Made by a program: the position numbers and the translations under genes. A stretch of DNA of 64,000 bases from Streptomyces sp. NBC_01478 (GTDB lineage: Bacteria; Actinomycetota; Actinomycetes; Streptomycetales; Streptomycetaceae): positions 3,825,501 through 3,889,500 of the forward strand of contig NZ_CP109444.1 in NCBI RefSeq assembly GCF_036227225.1, written 5' to 3'. Shown in pieces: positions 35,731 to 45,200 of the stretch. Position 1 is the stretch's first letter, and every line of letters starts with the position of its first letter. Below the pieces are notes generated by a model. It was not told the DNA's origin. It ran no database searches and was given only the letters and a program-made list of their open reading frames with translations.

Positions 35731-35788
35731 AGGGGCGCGGGGCTGTATCGATATGCGGCTCCGCCGCGCGGGCGCGACCAGCCACGAC
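35731..35788. repeat. Dispersed GC-rich intergenic repeat, long copy 1
   Basis: It begins AGGGGCGCGGGGCTG, has a central ATCGATAT followed by GCGGCTCCGCCGCG, and ends GCGCGACCAGCCACGAC. It is near-identical (in inverse or direct orientation) to 41482-41538 and 46426-46482. The ends are partly complementary (GGGGCTG with CAGCC), so it can fold. It lies between convergent genes. Confidence 0.85.
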
Positions 35789-35813
35789 GCTCCCGCACCC
35801 AAAAAACCGAACC

Positions 35814-36656
35814 TCACCCGGCAAAAGCAGGCTGCGCCAACCCCTTCCCCGCCCCCGGCACAACCAACAGCGACCCGGCAACAGGATGCGGCGAGTCAAG
35901 GCCCACACGAGCCGTCGTAACGTACAGGTCACTCAAATCCGCACCCCCGAACGCGCACGCGGTGACCAGCGAGGCAGGCAACCGGACCTCACGGTCCAAC
36001 TCCCCGTCCGGCGAATACCTCCGCACCGCACCCCCACCCCACAACGCCACCCACACACACCCGTCCGCATCAACGGTCAGCCCATCGGGAAACCCCGCCC
36101 CCGCCTCGACCTCAGCGAAGCGCCTCCGCTTCGAGACCCGCCCGTCCGCATACTCGAACACATCGATCCGACGCGTGGGCGAGTCGATGTAGTACATGAG
36201 CCGCCCGTCCGGGCTCCACCCCGTCCCGTTGCTCACGGCGACGTCATCAAGGATCAACTGGACGGAACCGTCCCCGGCAACCCGCGACAACGACCCCCCG
36301 CACGCCGCCTCGTCGTACCGCATCGTGCCCACCCACAACGCCCCGTCGGGCGCGACGGCCGCGTCATTGGCCCGCCGCCCGGCGACCGGCTCACGGTGCA
36401 GCCACCGGAACCCCCCGTCGGGATCGACCAGCCCGACCCCGTCCCGGAGATTGAGGACCAGCCCTCCCCCGACCCGAGGCTTGGCCGCGCCCACGTGCTG
36501 CTCGGTCACCCGTACCGTACGGACGCCGGACACGGGATCGTACGTATGCACCCGGGACCCGAGGATGTCGATCCAGATCAGCCGCCCGGCCGCCGCGTCC
36601 CACGTCGGCCCCTCGCCGAGCGTCGCCTCCGCCCGTACCGCCACCTCGTACGTCAT
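35814..36656 (-). CDS. SMP-30/gluconolactonase family lactonase
   Basis: 280 residues forming a six-bladed propeller pattern. The metal-binding residues of the family are visible: Glu in TLGEGPTWD, Asn in VAGRRANDAAV (with GALWVGTMRY), Asn in DVAVSNGTGWSPD and Asp in AGFPDGLTVDADG. Members hydrolyse sugar lactones such as gluconolactone or arabinonolactone. The ATG overlaps the stop of the IclR regulator by 4 nt, so the two form one operon and the regulator probably responds to the sugar acid or its precursor. Confidence 0.92.
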   Translation of the reverse strand: MTYEVAVRAEATLGEGPTWDAAAGRLIWIDILGSRVHTYDPVSGVRTVRVTEQHVGAAKPRVGGGLVLNLRDGVGLVDPDGGFRWLHREPVAGRRANDAAVAPDGALWVGTMRYDEAACGGSLSRVAGDGSVQLILDDVAVSNGTGWSPDGRLMYYIDSPTRRIDVFEYADGRVSKRRRFAEVEAGAGFPDGLTVDADGCVWVALWGGGAVRRYSPDGELDREVRLPASLVTACAFGGADLSDLYVTTARVGLDSPHPVAGSLLVVPGAGKGLAQPAFAG

Positions 36657-37426
36657 CCCACGCTCCGGTGTCCGAGCCGCTCCGACAGTTCCGCGGCGCC
36701 CTTCACGGCGAGCTGTTCCAGTTCGTCCCGGCGCTCGTCGCTCCAGCGGATCATGGGGACGGAAATGGACAGCGCGGCGACGACCTGTCCGGCACGGTCC
36801 CGGACCGGTGCGGCCACGCACGACACATCCGGGTTCGACTCGCGGCTCTCGACCGCGACCCCCCGCTCCCGGATCCCGGCGAGCGCCTCCCGCAGGGCGC
36901 CCGGCTCGACGATGCTGTTCGGCGTCATCGCGACCAGCGACGCGTCGGCGGGGATGCGCGCGGTCAGCTCCGGCTCGGGAAGCGAGGCGAGCAGCATCTT
37001 GCCCACGGAGGTGCAGTGCGCGGGCAGCCGACGGCCGGCCGCCGACACCATGCGCACCGCGTGCGTGGAGTCGACCTTGGCGATGTAGATGACGTCGGTG
37101 CCTTCGAGGATGGCTACGTGCACGGTCTCGTCGCAGGTCTCGGCGACGGACCGGGCGACCTGCTGCCCCTCGGCGGCGAGGTCGAGCTGCTCGGCGTACC
37201 GGCTCCCGAGCTGGTACGGACGGACTCCGAGCCGGTAGCGTCCGGGTTGACCGGGCACGGGCACGATGTACGACCGGGCGGAGAGAGTGGTGACCAGTTC
37301 GTGCACGGTCGTGCGCGGCAGTTGCAGCTTGCGCACGATGTCGGGGGCGGAGAGCGTCCCGTCCCCGTCGAGGAAGAGCTCGAGAATGTCGAGAGCCCGG
37401 GTCACGGCAGGTACGAGGCGTCCCAC
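36653..37426 (-). CDS. IclR-family transcriptional regulator
   Basis: 257 residues from a GTG with AAGGGGG upstream. An N-terminal winged helix (VTRALDILELFLDGDGTLSA, KLQLPRTTVHELVTTLSARS) precedes an IclR effector-binding domain (AETCDETVHVAILEGTDVIY, PAHCTSVGKMLLASLPEPEL, AALSISVPMIRWSDERRDEL). It is coupled to the SMP-30 lactonase. In its upstream region GAAATTTC (37466-37473) is a short palindrome that might belong to the operator. Confidence 0.92.
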   Translation of the reverse strand: MGRLVPAVTRALDILELFLDGDGTLSAPDIVRKLQLPRTTVHELVTTLSARSYIVPVPGQPGRYRLGVRPYQLGSRYAEQLDLAAEGQQVARSVAETCDETVHVAILEGTDVIYIAKVDSTHAVRMVSAAGRRLPAHCTSVGKMLLASLPEPELTARIPADASLVAMTPNSIVEPGALREALAGIRERGVAVESRESNPDVSCVAAPVRDRAGQVVAALSISVPMIRWSDERRDELEQLAVKGAAELSERLGHRSVG

Positions 37427-37526
37427 ACCGGCCCCCTTCTGAGAGTGGTATCGACTGGCGCGTTCGAAATTTCAACTGACGATCGGGATAACGAACACAG
37501 GCTAGCCATAGAGGGTTGCACGGGCA

Positions 37527-37542
37527 ATGGTCGCGTGACCAT
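37527..37542. promoter_or_regulatory. Inverted repeat between PucR and IclR genes
   Basis: ATGGTC-GCGT-GACCAT has perfect 6-bp arms. It starts 5 nt after the PucR-type gene stop (minus strand) and lies about 100 nt before the IclR start, so it could be a weak terminator or an operator. Confidence 0.35.
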
Positions 37543-37546
37543 GTGA

Positions 37547-38788
37547 CTACCGACCGGCCCTGGGATCGCCCAGTTCACCCCGCAACCGCTGGGCGCGCAG
37601 CACGAGTTCGAGCTGGAACCGGCGGTCCGGGTGATCGATCTCGTCCCCCCACAGTTCACGGATCTGCCGCAGGCGATACCGCACGGTCTGCGGATGCACA
37701 CCGAGCCGCGCGGCCATCTCCGGCGCCCCACCGCGCGTCTCCAGCCACGCCAGCAGGGTCTCCGCGAGCCGCCGCCCGTGCGTCGGCCCGCAGTGCTCCA
37801 GCGGCGCCAGACAGCGCAGCGCGAGATCGTCGATCAGCTCCTCGGGCTGGAGCAGGACCAGCGCCTCGGTGTGCTCGGTGCAGTACAGAACATCCCCGCC
37901 CGGCAACAGCCCCCGCTCCATCAGCCCTACGGCGGCCTCGGCCCAGCGCGCCGACTTCACCGCGTCGGCCAGCGGCACCGGCGGCCCGATCGCGCCGGCC
38001 CAGCCGGTCAGCGCCCGGTGCAGCAGCTCGGGCCGGCCGGCGGCATCCGGTTCGGGGACGACCATGCGGGGCCGCTCGTACTCCATGTCGAGCAGCACCT
38101 CCTGTCCTACGGCGGGGGCGACGGCCTCACGGGCCGGGCGCAGCAGGACGCCGACGGAGACCTTGTCGGGCAGCGGCCAGCCGATCCGGGCGGCACGTTC
38201 GGAGAGGGCCTCGGCCGGGTCGCCGCGGTGGTGCTCGGCGAGGAGGAGTTCCATGAGCCGCCGCTGGAGACGCAGCCGCTCCCCCGCCTGCCGGGCGGCG
38301 GCCTCCGCGTATCCGCGCACGGACTGGTCGACCAGCCCGTCCAGGTACTCGTAGCCCGTGTCGACGAGTTCGTACATCGCGGGCGGCGGGATCTCCACCC
38401 GCTGCCCGATCTCGGCCAGCCGGCGCCAGGCGAGCCGTACGCCCATGCGGTAGATCGCCTGGAGCGAGTCGAGGCTGCGGCCGTGCAGGCCCTCACCGCG
38501 CCCGAACTCCTGGAAGACGCCCGGCGGTACGGTCGGGCGGCCCTCGGCGGTCTCCAGGTGCTGGACGAAGACCTCGATGGCGCGCCGGATGCCGACCAGG
38601 GCCATCGGCTCGCCCGACTCGTCGAGGACCAGGGGCAGTTGGGGGTGCTCGCGGCGGATCTCGCGCAGGATCTCCTCGGCGAGCGCGGGCGCCTCGGCCA
38701 TGGCGATCGCCGCGAACTCGCGCACCTTCAGGCGCGGTACGTCGTGCCACGCCGAGCGCGCCGTCACGGTCGCCGGACGGGCGGCCAC
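37547..38788 (-). CDS. PucR-family (CdaR-like) transcriptional regulator
   Basis: 413 residues from the GTG at 38788, 9 nt after GGGGAG and 4 nt after the preceding stop. The last ~60 residues are the PucR C-terminal helix-turn-helix (LAETLLAWLETRGGAPEMAA, RLGVHPQTVRYRLRQIRELW). Upstream is a GGDEF-like domain of the family (VSVGVLLRP, LADAVKSARWAEAAVGLMER) and an N-terminal helical sensor region. Co-transcribed with the DUF2613 peptide. Targets cannot be told from the sequence; the divergent DUF3068 gene is an obvious candidate. Confidence 0.9.
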   Translation of the reverse strand: MAARPATVTARSAWHDVPRLKVREFAAIAMAEAPALAEEILREIRREHPQLPLVLDESGEPMALVGIRRAIEVFVQHLETAEGRPTVPPGVFQEFGRGEGLHGRSLDSLQAIYRMGVRLAWRRLAEIGQRVEIPPPAMYELVDTGYEYLDGLVDQSVRGYAEAAARQAGERLRLQRRLMELLLAEHHRGDPAEALSERAARIGWPLPDKVSVGVLLRPAREAVAPAVGQEVLLDMEYERPRMVVPEPDAAGRPELLHRALTGWAGAIGPPVPLADAVKSARWAEAAVGLMERGLLPGGDVLYCTEHTEALVLLQPEELIDDLALRCLAPLEHCGPTHGRRLAETLLAWLETRGGAPEMAARLGVHPQTVRYRLRQIRELWGDEIDHPDRRFQLELVLRAQRLRGELGDPRAGR

Positions 38789-38792
38789 GGGG

Positions 38793-38945
38793 TCAACTCC
38801 CCTGATCCGCTTGCTCGTACGTGACCAGGGGCGTGTTCGGCTGGTCGGGTCTGGCGTCGAGCAGCGCGACGATGCCGAGCGCGGCCCCCACGGCGAGGGC
38901 GGCGGCCAGGGCCACGGTGAGTGCGGCGGCGAGCAGTCTGGGCAT
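38793..38945 (-). CDS. DUF2613-type small membrane peptide
   Basis: 50 residues from the ATG at 38945. One hydrophobic helix (LLAAALTVALAAALAVGAAL, then GIVALLDA) is followed by a short polar tail rich in Pro and Asp. Size and pattern match the DUF2613 family of actinobacterial single-helix proteins. Its stop is 4 nt from the PucR start. It is divergent from DUF3068, and both families are actinobacterial envelope proteins. The function is unknown. Confidence 0.75.
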   Translation of the reverse strand: MPRLLAAALTVALAAALAVGAALGIVALLDARPDQPNTPLVTYEQADQGS

Positions 38946-39034
38946 CGCGGGGTCAGCCTCTCTGTACGGAGCCTGTGCCACCACCCCTGCCCAACGGCCC
39001 CAGTGTCGACAGACATTGACGCTCAGTCAAGACA

Positions 39035-39063
39035 TTGACACTCCGTCTACGGGCGCCTACGGT
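39035..39063 (+). promoter_or_regulatory. HrdB-type vegetative promoter of the DUF3068 gene
   Basis: TTGACA (39035-39040), a 17-bp spacer and TACGGT (39058-39063) give a near-consensus sigma-70-like promoter. The start codon is 55 nt further on. A directly repeated AGACATTGAC motif, 20 bp apart, overlaps the -35 region. Confidence 0.6.
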
Positions 39064-39118
39064 TCCCGGCCCATAGAGCGGCCCGAACTCCGAAACCACA
39101 TCCCACTGGAGTGTCCGG

Positions 39119-40096
39119 ATGCGCCGTACAGCCTCTCCATTTTCCTTGATCCTGCTGGGACTTGGCACGTTTCTGCTGGTCCTGGCGCCGCTGCTGGCGT
39201 GGTACGTCGAGCCGCGGGCCGCCGTGACCCCGATCGACATCGACACGACCGCCGTCTACCGGGGCACCGGAAGCTACTTCGACACCGGCGAGTTGCGGAC
39301 CGTGGACGACCAGCGGATCACCGTGACCCAGCAGGTGCGCGGCGAGGTCGCGGACAGCGAGAAGAGCGGGGCCGCGGTCTGGGACGTCACCACGACCGTC
39401 GACACCGACAAGTCGCTGCCGGCCGCCGATCCGCACGACGCGCTGGAGTTCTTCCCCAACCGCTGGGTCACGGACCGTAGGACCAACAAACCGGTGCACT
39501 GCTGCCACGAGAACCCGTACTTCGAGGGCGACGCCTTCCTGAAGTTCCCGTTCGACGTGCGGAAACAGCCGTACCAGTGGTGGGACAACTCCCTTGGCGC
39601 GACGGTGACTCTGCGCTACTCGGGGACCAAGAAGGTGCAGGGCTACTCGGGTTACGTCTTCAAGGGCACGGTCCCGCCCTCGAAGATCGGCACCCGCCTG
39701 GTCCCCGGCAGCCTCGTCGACCAGCCCAACTCCCCTCAGATATTGGCCGAGGAGTGGTACTCCAACCACGGCATCGAGCTGATCGTCGACCAGCGCACCG
39801 GCCGGGTGATCTACGCCCGGACGGGCCCCCGCCGCACCCTGCGCGCCCCCGGCCACGCCTACGACGCGGTCCTCCTCCTGGATGCCGACAAACTCGCGTT
39901 CACCACGGCCACGCAGCAGGAACAGGTGAAACTGGCGAAGCGGGAGAGCAGCCAACTGCGCCTGGTGGGGCAGTCGTTGCCGATCGGTGCCGCTGTGGCC
40001 GGATTCGTCCTCGCCGTGGCGGGTGGCGTTTTGGTGCTACGCGGCCGTCGGCGCCCGGAATCGACTACTTCACCCGAGTATCCACCCACGATGTGA
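39119..40096 (+). CDS. DUF3068 (PorA-family-like) membrane-anchored protein
   Basis: 325 residues from an ATG with GGAG upstream. One N-terminal helix (SFLILLGLGTFLLVLAPLLA-like segment ending WYVEPRAA) and one C-terminal helix (VLAVAGGVLVLRG) flank an extracytoplasmic beta-rich domain with WDVTTTVDTD, HCCHENPYFEGDAFLKFPFD and SGYVFKGTVP. This is the DUF3068 pattern, which in mycobacteria and relatives is encoded near arabinan-biosynthesis genes. Here it sits 215 nt before a glycosyltransferase and an AftD-like gene, supporting a link with envelope arabinosylation. The adjacent CC pair could be a vicinal disulfide. Confidence 0.85.
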   Translation: MRRTASPFSLILLGLGTFLLVLAPLLAWYVEPRAAVTPIDIDTTAVYRGTGSYFDTGELRTVDDQRITVTQQVRGEVADSEKSGAAVWDVTTTVDTDKSLPAADPHDALEFFPNRWVTDRRTNKPVHCCHENPYFEGDAFLKFPFDVRKQPYQWWDNSLGATVTLRYSGTKKVQGYSGYVFKGTVPPSKIGTRLVPGSLVDQPNSPQILAEEWYSNHGIELIVDQRTGRVIYARTGPRRTLRAPGHAYDAVLLLDADKLAFTTATQQEQVKLAKRESSQLRLVGQSLPIGAAVAGFVLAVAGGVLVLRGRRRPESTTSPEYPPTM

Positions 40097-40311
40097 CGTG
40101 ACGTCAGTTCTAATAACCCCGGAAATTGTCATGCGGGTGAGTAGCCGTCGGGAACGGCGGGGCGAAAACTGTCCACCCAACCCGGGCACAGCCCGCCCAC
40201 AGAACTCCACACCGTGTCCCGCCCGTGCCCGCCTCCCCTCATCCAGCAGAAACCCGTAAAACCCTCTAGAACCTCACAGAGTTCCGCACCCTGAGACGAG
40301 TTGGAGCACCC

Positions 40312-41466
40312 ATGCCCCAGCACGTGCCCCATTCGCTGCCCCCCACGTTTCCCCGGGTCGCGCAGCACCCCCCGGCGCCGGTGCCGCAACCACGCCGGAT
40401 CGTCTTCCTCGCCCACCGGGACCTCGACAATCCCCAGGCCGGCGGCTCCGAACTCCTCGTGGACAGACTCGCCGACGGACTGACCCGGCTCGGCCACCAG
40501 GTGACGCTGTTGTGCGGCGGCCCTGCCTCCTACCGCGACTATCGCGTGGTCTCCGCCGGCGGTGCCTACGGTCACTTCCTGCGTGCGCGTACCGCGTTCG
40601 CCCAACAGGTCGGCGACTGCGATCTGTTGGTCGAGGTGTGCAACGGGATGCCGTACTTCGCGCCCGTGTGGCATCGCGGGCCGACGCTGTGTCTGGTCAA
40701 CCATGTCCACACGGATCTGTGGAAGATGCGGTTCGGCGGGCCGATGGCGCCGGCCGCGCGGATCGGGCGAAGACTCGAACACTGGGCACTGACCGGGGCG
40801 CAGCGTCGCGGGCTGTTGGTCGCGGTGTCTCCCTCAACTGCGTGTGCGCTGCGCGGGATCGGGGTCGAGCGGGAGCGGATCCGGGTTGTCCACAACGGAG
40901 TCGAGGAGCCGGGGCCTCGGGCCGAGCGCTCGCCGGAGCCGCTGTTCGTGGCGGTCGGGCGGTTGGTCGAGTACAAGCGGATCGATCTGTTGCTGCGGTT
41001 GTGGGAGCGGGTACGTCCCGTGACCGGCGGGCGACTGGTGATCGTCGGTGATGGTCCTGAACGTGAGCGGCTTGAGCGACTCGCGGGCCCTGGCGTGGAG
41101 TTCACCGGGCATGTCTCCGAGGCCCGGAAACATGAACTGCTGTGTGCGGCCTGGCTGTTGGTGCATCCCTCCGCGCTTGAGGGGTGGGGCCTGGTCGTGA
41201 CCGAGGCTGCCGCCCGCGAGACGCCGGCGATTGCGTTCGACGTGCCTGGGCTGCGGGACTCGGTTGTCGACGGGGAGACGGGTGTCCTGGCCCGTGGTGA
41301 GTCCTCGTTCGCGGCGGCGTGGTGTGCGCTTGCGCTGTCCGCGCGTCGCCGGGAGGTGATGGGCGAGGCTGCTCGTGATCTTGCCGCGCGTTATCGGTGG
41401 GATCGGACGGTCAGACGGTTTCGGATGGTGGCCGGGGAGGCGGTGAGGGGTTGGGGGGCGTTGTGA
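40312..41466 (+). CDS. GT4-family glycosyltransferase
   Basis: 384 residues, GT-B fold. The N-terminal domain begins after a Pro-rich leader with RRIVFLAHRDLDNPQAGGSE, the usual GGxE-type acceptor loop, and contains HTDLWKMRFGG. The C-terminal Rossmann domain has VAVGRLVEYKRIDLLLRLWE, VIVGDGPERERLERL and the donor-binding EGWGLVVTEAAA. It transfers a sugar from a nucleotide donor to an acceptor on the cytoplasmic side. It is the first gene of a tightly coupled nine- to ten-gene operon. The 215 nt upstream are AT-richer than average and likely carry its promoter. Confidence 0.9.
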   Translation: MPQHVPHSLPPTFPRVAQHPPAPVPQPRRIVFLAHRDLDNPQAGGSELLVDRLADGLTRLGHQVTLLCGGPASYRDYRVVSAGGAYGHFLRARTAFAQQVGDCDLLVEVCNGMPYFAPVWHRGPTLCLVNHVHTDLWKMRFGGPMAPAARIGRRLEHWALTGAQRRGLLVAVSPSTACALRGIGVERERIRVVHNGVEEPGPRAERSPEPLFVAVGRLVEYKRIDLLLRLWERVRPVTGGRLVIVGDGPERERLERLAGPGVEFTGHVSEARKHELLCAAWLLVHPSALEGWGLVVTEAAARETPAIAFDVPGLRDSVVDGETGVLARGESSFAAAWCALALSARRREVMGEAARDLAARYRWDRTVRRFRMVAGEAVRGWGAL

Positions 41467-42290
41467 GTTGGCTGCGGGTTCGTTGTGGCTGGTCGCGCCC
41501 CGCGGCGGAGCCGCATATCGATACAGCCCCGCGCCCCTCAAGGGGCGCTTCACCTCGCCGGGGTTTCAAGGATCCCTCCCTCAGCCGCTCTCTCGCCCTG
41601 TTCCGTGCCTTTCTGCATGAGCAGGACGACCCGGAAGCCTGCTATTCACTCCTCGCTCGTGACGCTGCCGATCAAGTCGAGGCCTATTACGGTCCCGTCG
41701 CCGGTCGGACCGTCGTCGATGTCGGCGGTGGGAGCGGGTACTTCACCGAGGAGTTTCGGCGGCGCGGGGCCCGCGCCTACCTGTTCGAGCCGGACGTACG
41801 GGAGTTGGGGCAAAAGCCGCCCGACGGGACCGTCATCGCGGACGGATACTTGTTGCCGCTGTCCGACGGGGTCGTGGACGTGACCTTCTCCTCGAACGTC
41901 CTTGAGCATGTGGCCGATCCGCAGACGTTTCTCAGTGAGCTGGCGCGGGTGACCCGGCCCGGTGGGCTGATCTATGTGTCGTTCACCAACTGGCTTTCGC
42001 CTTGGGGCGGTCACGAGTGGGCGCCCTGGCACTACTTCGGGGCCGAACGGGCCCGCGCGCGCTATCGGCGGCGTACCGGAAAGGCCGCCAAGCACACCCT
42101 CGGCGAGAACCTGTTCGCCGTGCACATCGGTACCACTCTGCGGCAGGTCCGGGCCCGTGACGACGTGATGGTCGTCGCGGCGCGGTCCCGCTACTGGCCC
42201 TTCCTCGACCGAGCCGTCGTCAAGGCGCCCGGGATAAGGGAGTTGGCCACCTGGAACCTCCTCCTCATTCTCCGGCGGTGTCCACCATGA
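41463..42290 (+). CDS. Class I SAM-dependent methyltransferase with repeat-derived N terminus
   Basis: 275 residues if started at the GTG overlapping the glycosyltransferase stop (GTGA). Residues ~8-26 are translated from a dispersed intergenic repeat and are poor in structure. The real domain starts near SLSRSLALFRAFLHEQ and shows motif I TVVDVGGGSGYFTEEFRRRG, then FSSNVLEHVADPQTFLSELA and the post-III segment RPGGLIYVSFTN. This is a UbiE/COQ5-like fold that methylates a small molecule or glycan. ATGA overlap with the arabinofuranosyltransferase gene places it in the glycoconjugate operon. Initiation further downstream is possible, though I see no good start codon there. Confidence 0.82.
   Translation: MSWLRVRCGWSRPAAEPHIDTAPRPSRGASPRRGFKDPSLSRSLALFRAFLHEQDDPEACYSLLARDAADQVEAYYGPVAGRTVVDVGGGSGYFTEEFRRRGARAYLFEPDVRELGQKPPDGTVIADGYLLPLSDGVVDVTFSSNVLEHVADPQTFLSELARVTRPGGLIYVSFTNWLSPWGGHEWAPWHYFGAERARARYRRRTGKAAKHTLGENLFAVHIGTTLRQVRARDDVMVVAARSRYWPFLDRAVVKAPGIRELATWNLLLILRRCPP
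41482..41538. repeat. Dispersed GC-rich repeat, long copy 2, inside a coding sequence
   Basis: The complement of copy 1 (35731-35788), with one or two differences, followed by AAGGGGCGC, which pairs with the element end GCGCCCCT to form an 8-bp hairpin. It lies in the first 25 codons of the methyltransferase gene. Confidence 0.85.
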
Positions 42291-45200
42291 CGGCGACGAC
42301 GGTCCAGGTTCCGCCTCCGGCGGCCGATCCCACCACCACGACGCTGGCCGGTCCCCCGGAGGGGCCGAGGTCATGGCGCTGGTTGTTGGGGTTCTGGGTC
42401 GTGGTGTTCGTGCTGTTGCTGGCCGTGCATCCGGGGCGGCAGACCTTCGACACCAAGCTCGGTGTCACCGTGGACCCGGGCCAATTCCTGTCCGATCTGG
42501 GGCAGTTGTGGCACGACCGGGGGTCGTTCGGGGGCATCCAGGACCAGTACGCGGGCTACCTCTGGCCGATGCTGCCGTTCTACTGGCTGGCCCACGCCGT
42601 GCACCTGCCGGTGTGGCTGGCGGAGCGGCTGTGGCTGTCGCTCGTCGTCTCGGTCGCCTTCTGGGGCGCGCTGCGGCTGGCCGAGCGGCTGCGGGTCGGG
42701 AGCTCCGCGTCCCGGCTTCTCGCCGCCGTGACGTACGCGCTGTGGCCGGTGTTCACGATCGTCGTCGGCTCGACCTCGGCCGCCGCGCTCCCCGGTGCCT
42801 TTCTCCCCTGGGTGCTGCTGCCGCTGACCAACGAGCGCTACACGGCGCGCGTGGCCGCCCTGCGCTCGGCGCTGATCGTGCCCTTCATGGGCGGAGTCAA
42901 CGCGGCGGCGACCCTCGCGTCCCTGCTCCCGGTGGGCCTGTATCTGCTCTCCCGCCCGCCCGGGCCACGGCAGCGCAAGCTGCTCGCCTGGTGGGTGCCG
43001 GGGATCGTCCTGGCCACGGCATGGTGGTGGATCCCGCTGCTGATGCTCGGGGTCTACGGCGAGAACTTCCTTCCCTACGTGGAGACTTCGCAGACCACGA
43101 CGGACACCATGTCGGCGACGGAGGGCCTGCGCGGAGCCGGTGACTGGGTCGCCTATCTGCACCTCGGGGAGGCCTGGATACCGGCCGGCTGGACGGTCGC
43201 CTCCTCGGTGATCGTGATCGTCTGTTCGGCGTTCGCGGCGGGGCTCGGCCTTGCCGGGCTGGCCCGTCGGGACATGCCGGAGCGGCGCTGGCTGGTGCTG
43301 GTCGCGGTGTCGGTCGCGCTGATCCTGTTCGCCGGGTACGGCGGCGCGTTCGGGGCGCCCTTCCACGGGGTGGTGCAGGGCTGGCTGAACGGCCCGCTCG
43401 TCCCGTTCCGCAACATCTACAAGTTCCAGGCGGGCCTGGCCCTCGCCCTCGTCCTGGGCCTGGCCCACCTGGTGGGTGTGGCCGCCGAGTCGCGGGGCGC
43501 CCGCCGGGTCCGGGGCCGCCGGCTCGCCCCGCTGATCGCGGTGATCCTCGTCCTGCCCGGGCTGGCCTGGCCGTATCTCAACGGGTCGATCCTGAACCCG
43601 GGTTCGTTCCAGCAGCTCCCCAAGTACTGGCAGGCGACGGCCGACTGGCTGCACACGTACTCCCCCGACTCGCGGGCCCTGGTCGTCCCGGCGACCGCGC
43701 ACGGCATCTACACCTGGGGCTCCCCCATCGACGAGCCGCTGGACGTCCTGGCCGACTCCCGCTGGGCGGAACGGGAGTACGTCCCGATGGGCACCCCCGG
43801 CAACCGGCGCGCGATGGACGCGGTCGAGCAGGCGCTGGCCGGCGGTGGCGAAGTCCCGGGCCTGGCCGACTACTTGAGCCGAGCGGGCGTCTATTTCGTC
43901 GTCGTCCGCAACGACCTCGACCCCGACCAGATCGGCTATGTCCCGACGACCACCGTCAAGCGCACCCTCGAACAGTCCGGCTACCAACGGGTGACCGGCC
44001 TCGGCCCGACCATGACCGGCGGCCGGATCGCCGACGACACCCCGCTCCAGGTCGAGGGCCTGTACCCGCGCCAGCGGGCGGTGGAGATCTACGAGCCGAC
44101 GAGCAAGGACGTGACGCGGCCGGGGCAGGCCGGTCTGACGCCGGTGGCCGACACGGCGGTGGTCTCCGGCGGCCCGGAGTCCCTCCTCCCCCTGGCCACC
44201 GAACTCCGGGGCCGCGCAACGGTGTTGACCGGCGACAACCACCCGGGCCTCGGCTCCCCCGCCCTCCGGATACTCGGCGACGGACTGCGCCGCGCGGACA
44301 CCCGGTTCGGCCTGGTCGACGCCAACACGTCGTACACGTACACCCCCGACGAACGCAACGCGCCGGACGCGGTCCAGGACGCGGGCAAGAAACCGAAGCA
44401 GATCCTCCCGACGAAGGGCATCGCCCATCAGACGGTGGCCGAGTTGCGCGGCGCCCGCTCGGTGACGGCGTCCTCCAGCGGCAACTGGCTTTTCTACCTG
44501 CCCCAGTTCGACCCGGTGAACGCCTTCGACGGCAACCCGGACACCGCGTGGGCGGAGGGCGCGGCGGGCTCGCCGAACGGGCAGTGGCTGCGCATCGGCT
44601 TCGCGGGCGGGTCGTACGACATGCCCGGCTCGTTCAAGGTCACGCCGCTCCCGCAGGAGGGCGTGCGGGCGGCGGCGACCGAGGTGAGAGTGGAGACGGC
44701 GAAGGGCTCGGCGACCAGCTACCTCCAGCCGAACGGCATGCCCCAGACGATCAAATCGCCCGCGGGCGGGACGAGTTGGATGAAGCTGACGATCGTCGAC
44801 TCGGTGGCCCGCCGGACCGGCCTGACCGGCGCGGGCTTCTCCGAGATCGCGCTGCCGCACGTCCAGGTCACCCGGCTCCTGAAACTCCCCACCGACGCGG
44901 ACACCTCCGACTCGAACGCCTCCGACGCGGCGGCCGAGGTCATCTCCCTGCACCGCGCGGCCGACCCGACGGGACTCTCCCCGACGGGCACGGAGGCGGG
45001 CCTGCACCGCACCTTCTCGACGTCGACGGCGGGCACGTACGAGATGAAGGCGACCGCGGTGGCGACCCCCGGCGAGGAGCTGGACAGACTCCTCTACGAG
45101 GTGGCCCCCGCCCAGCAGCACCGCATCACGGCGACGGCGGACTCCACGGCGGCGCTGGGCACGGGTCTCTCCGCGCGCAACCTGACGGACGGCGACCTGA

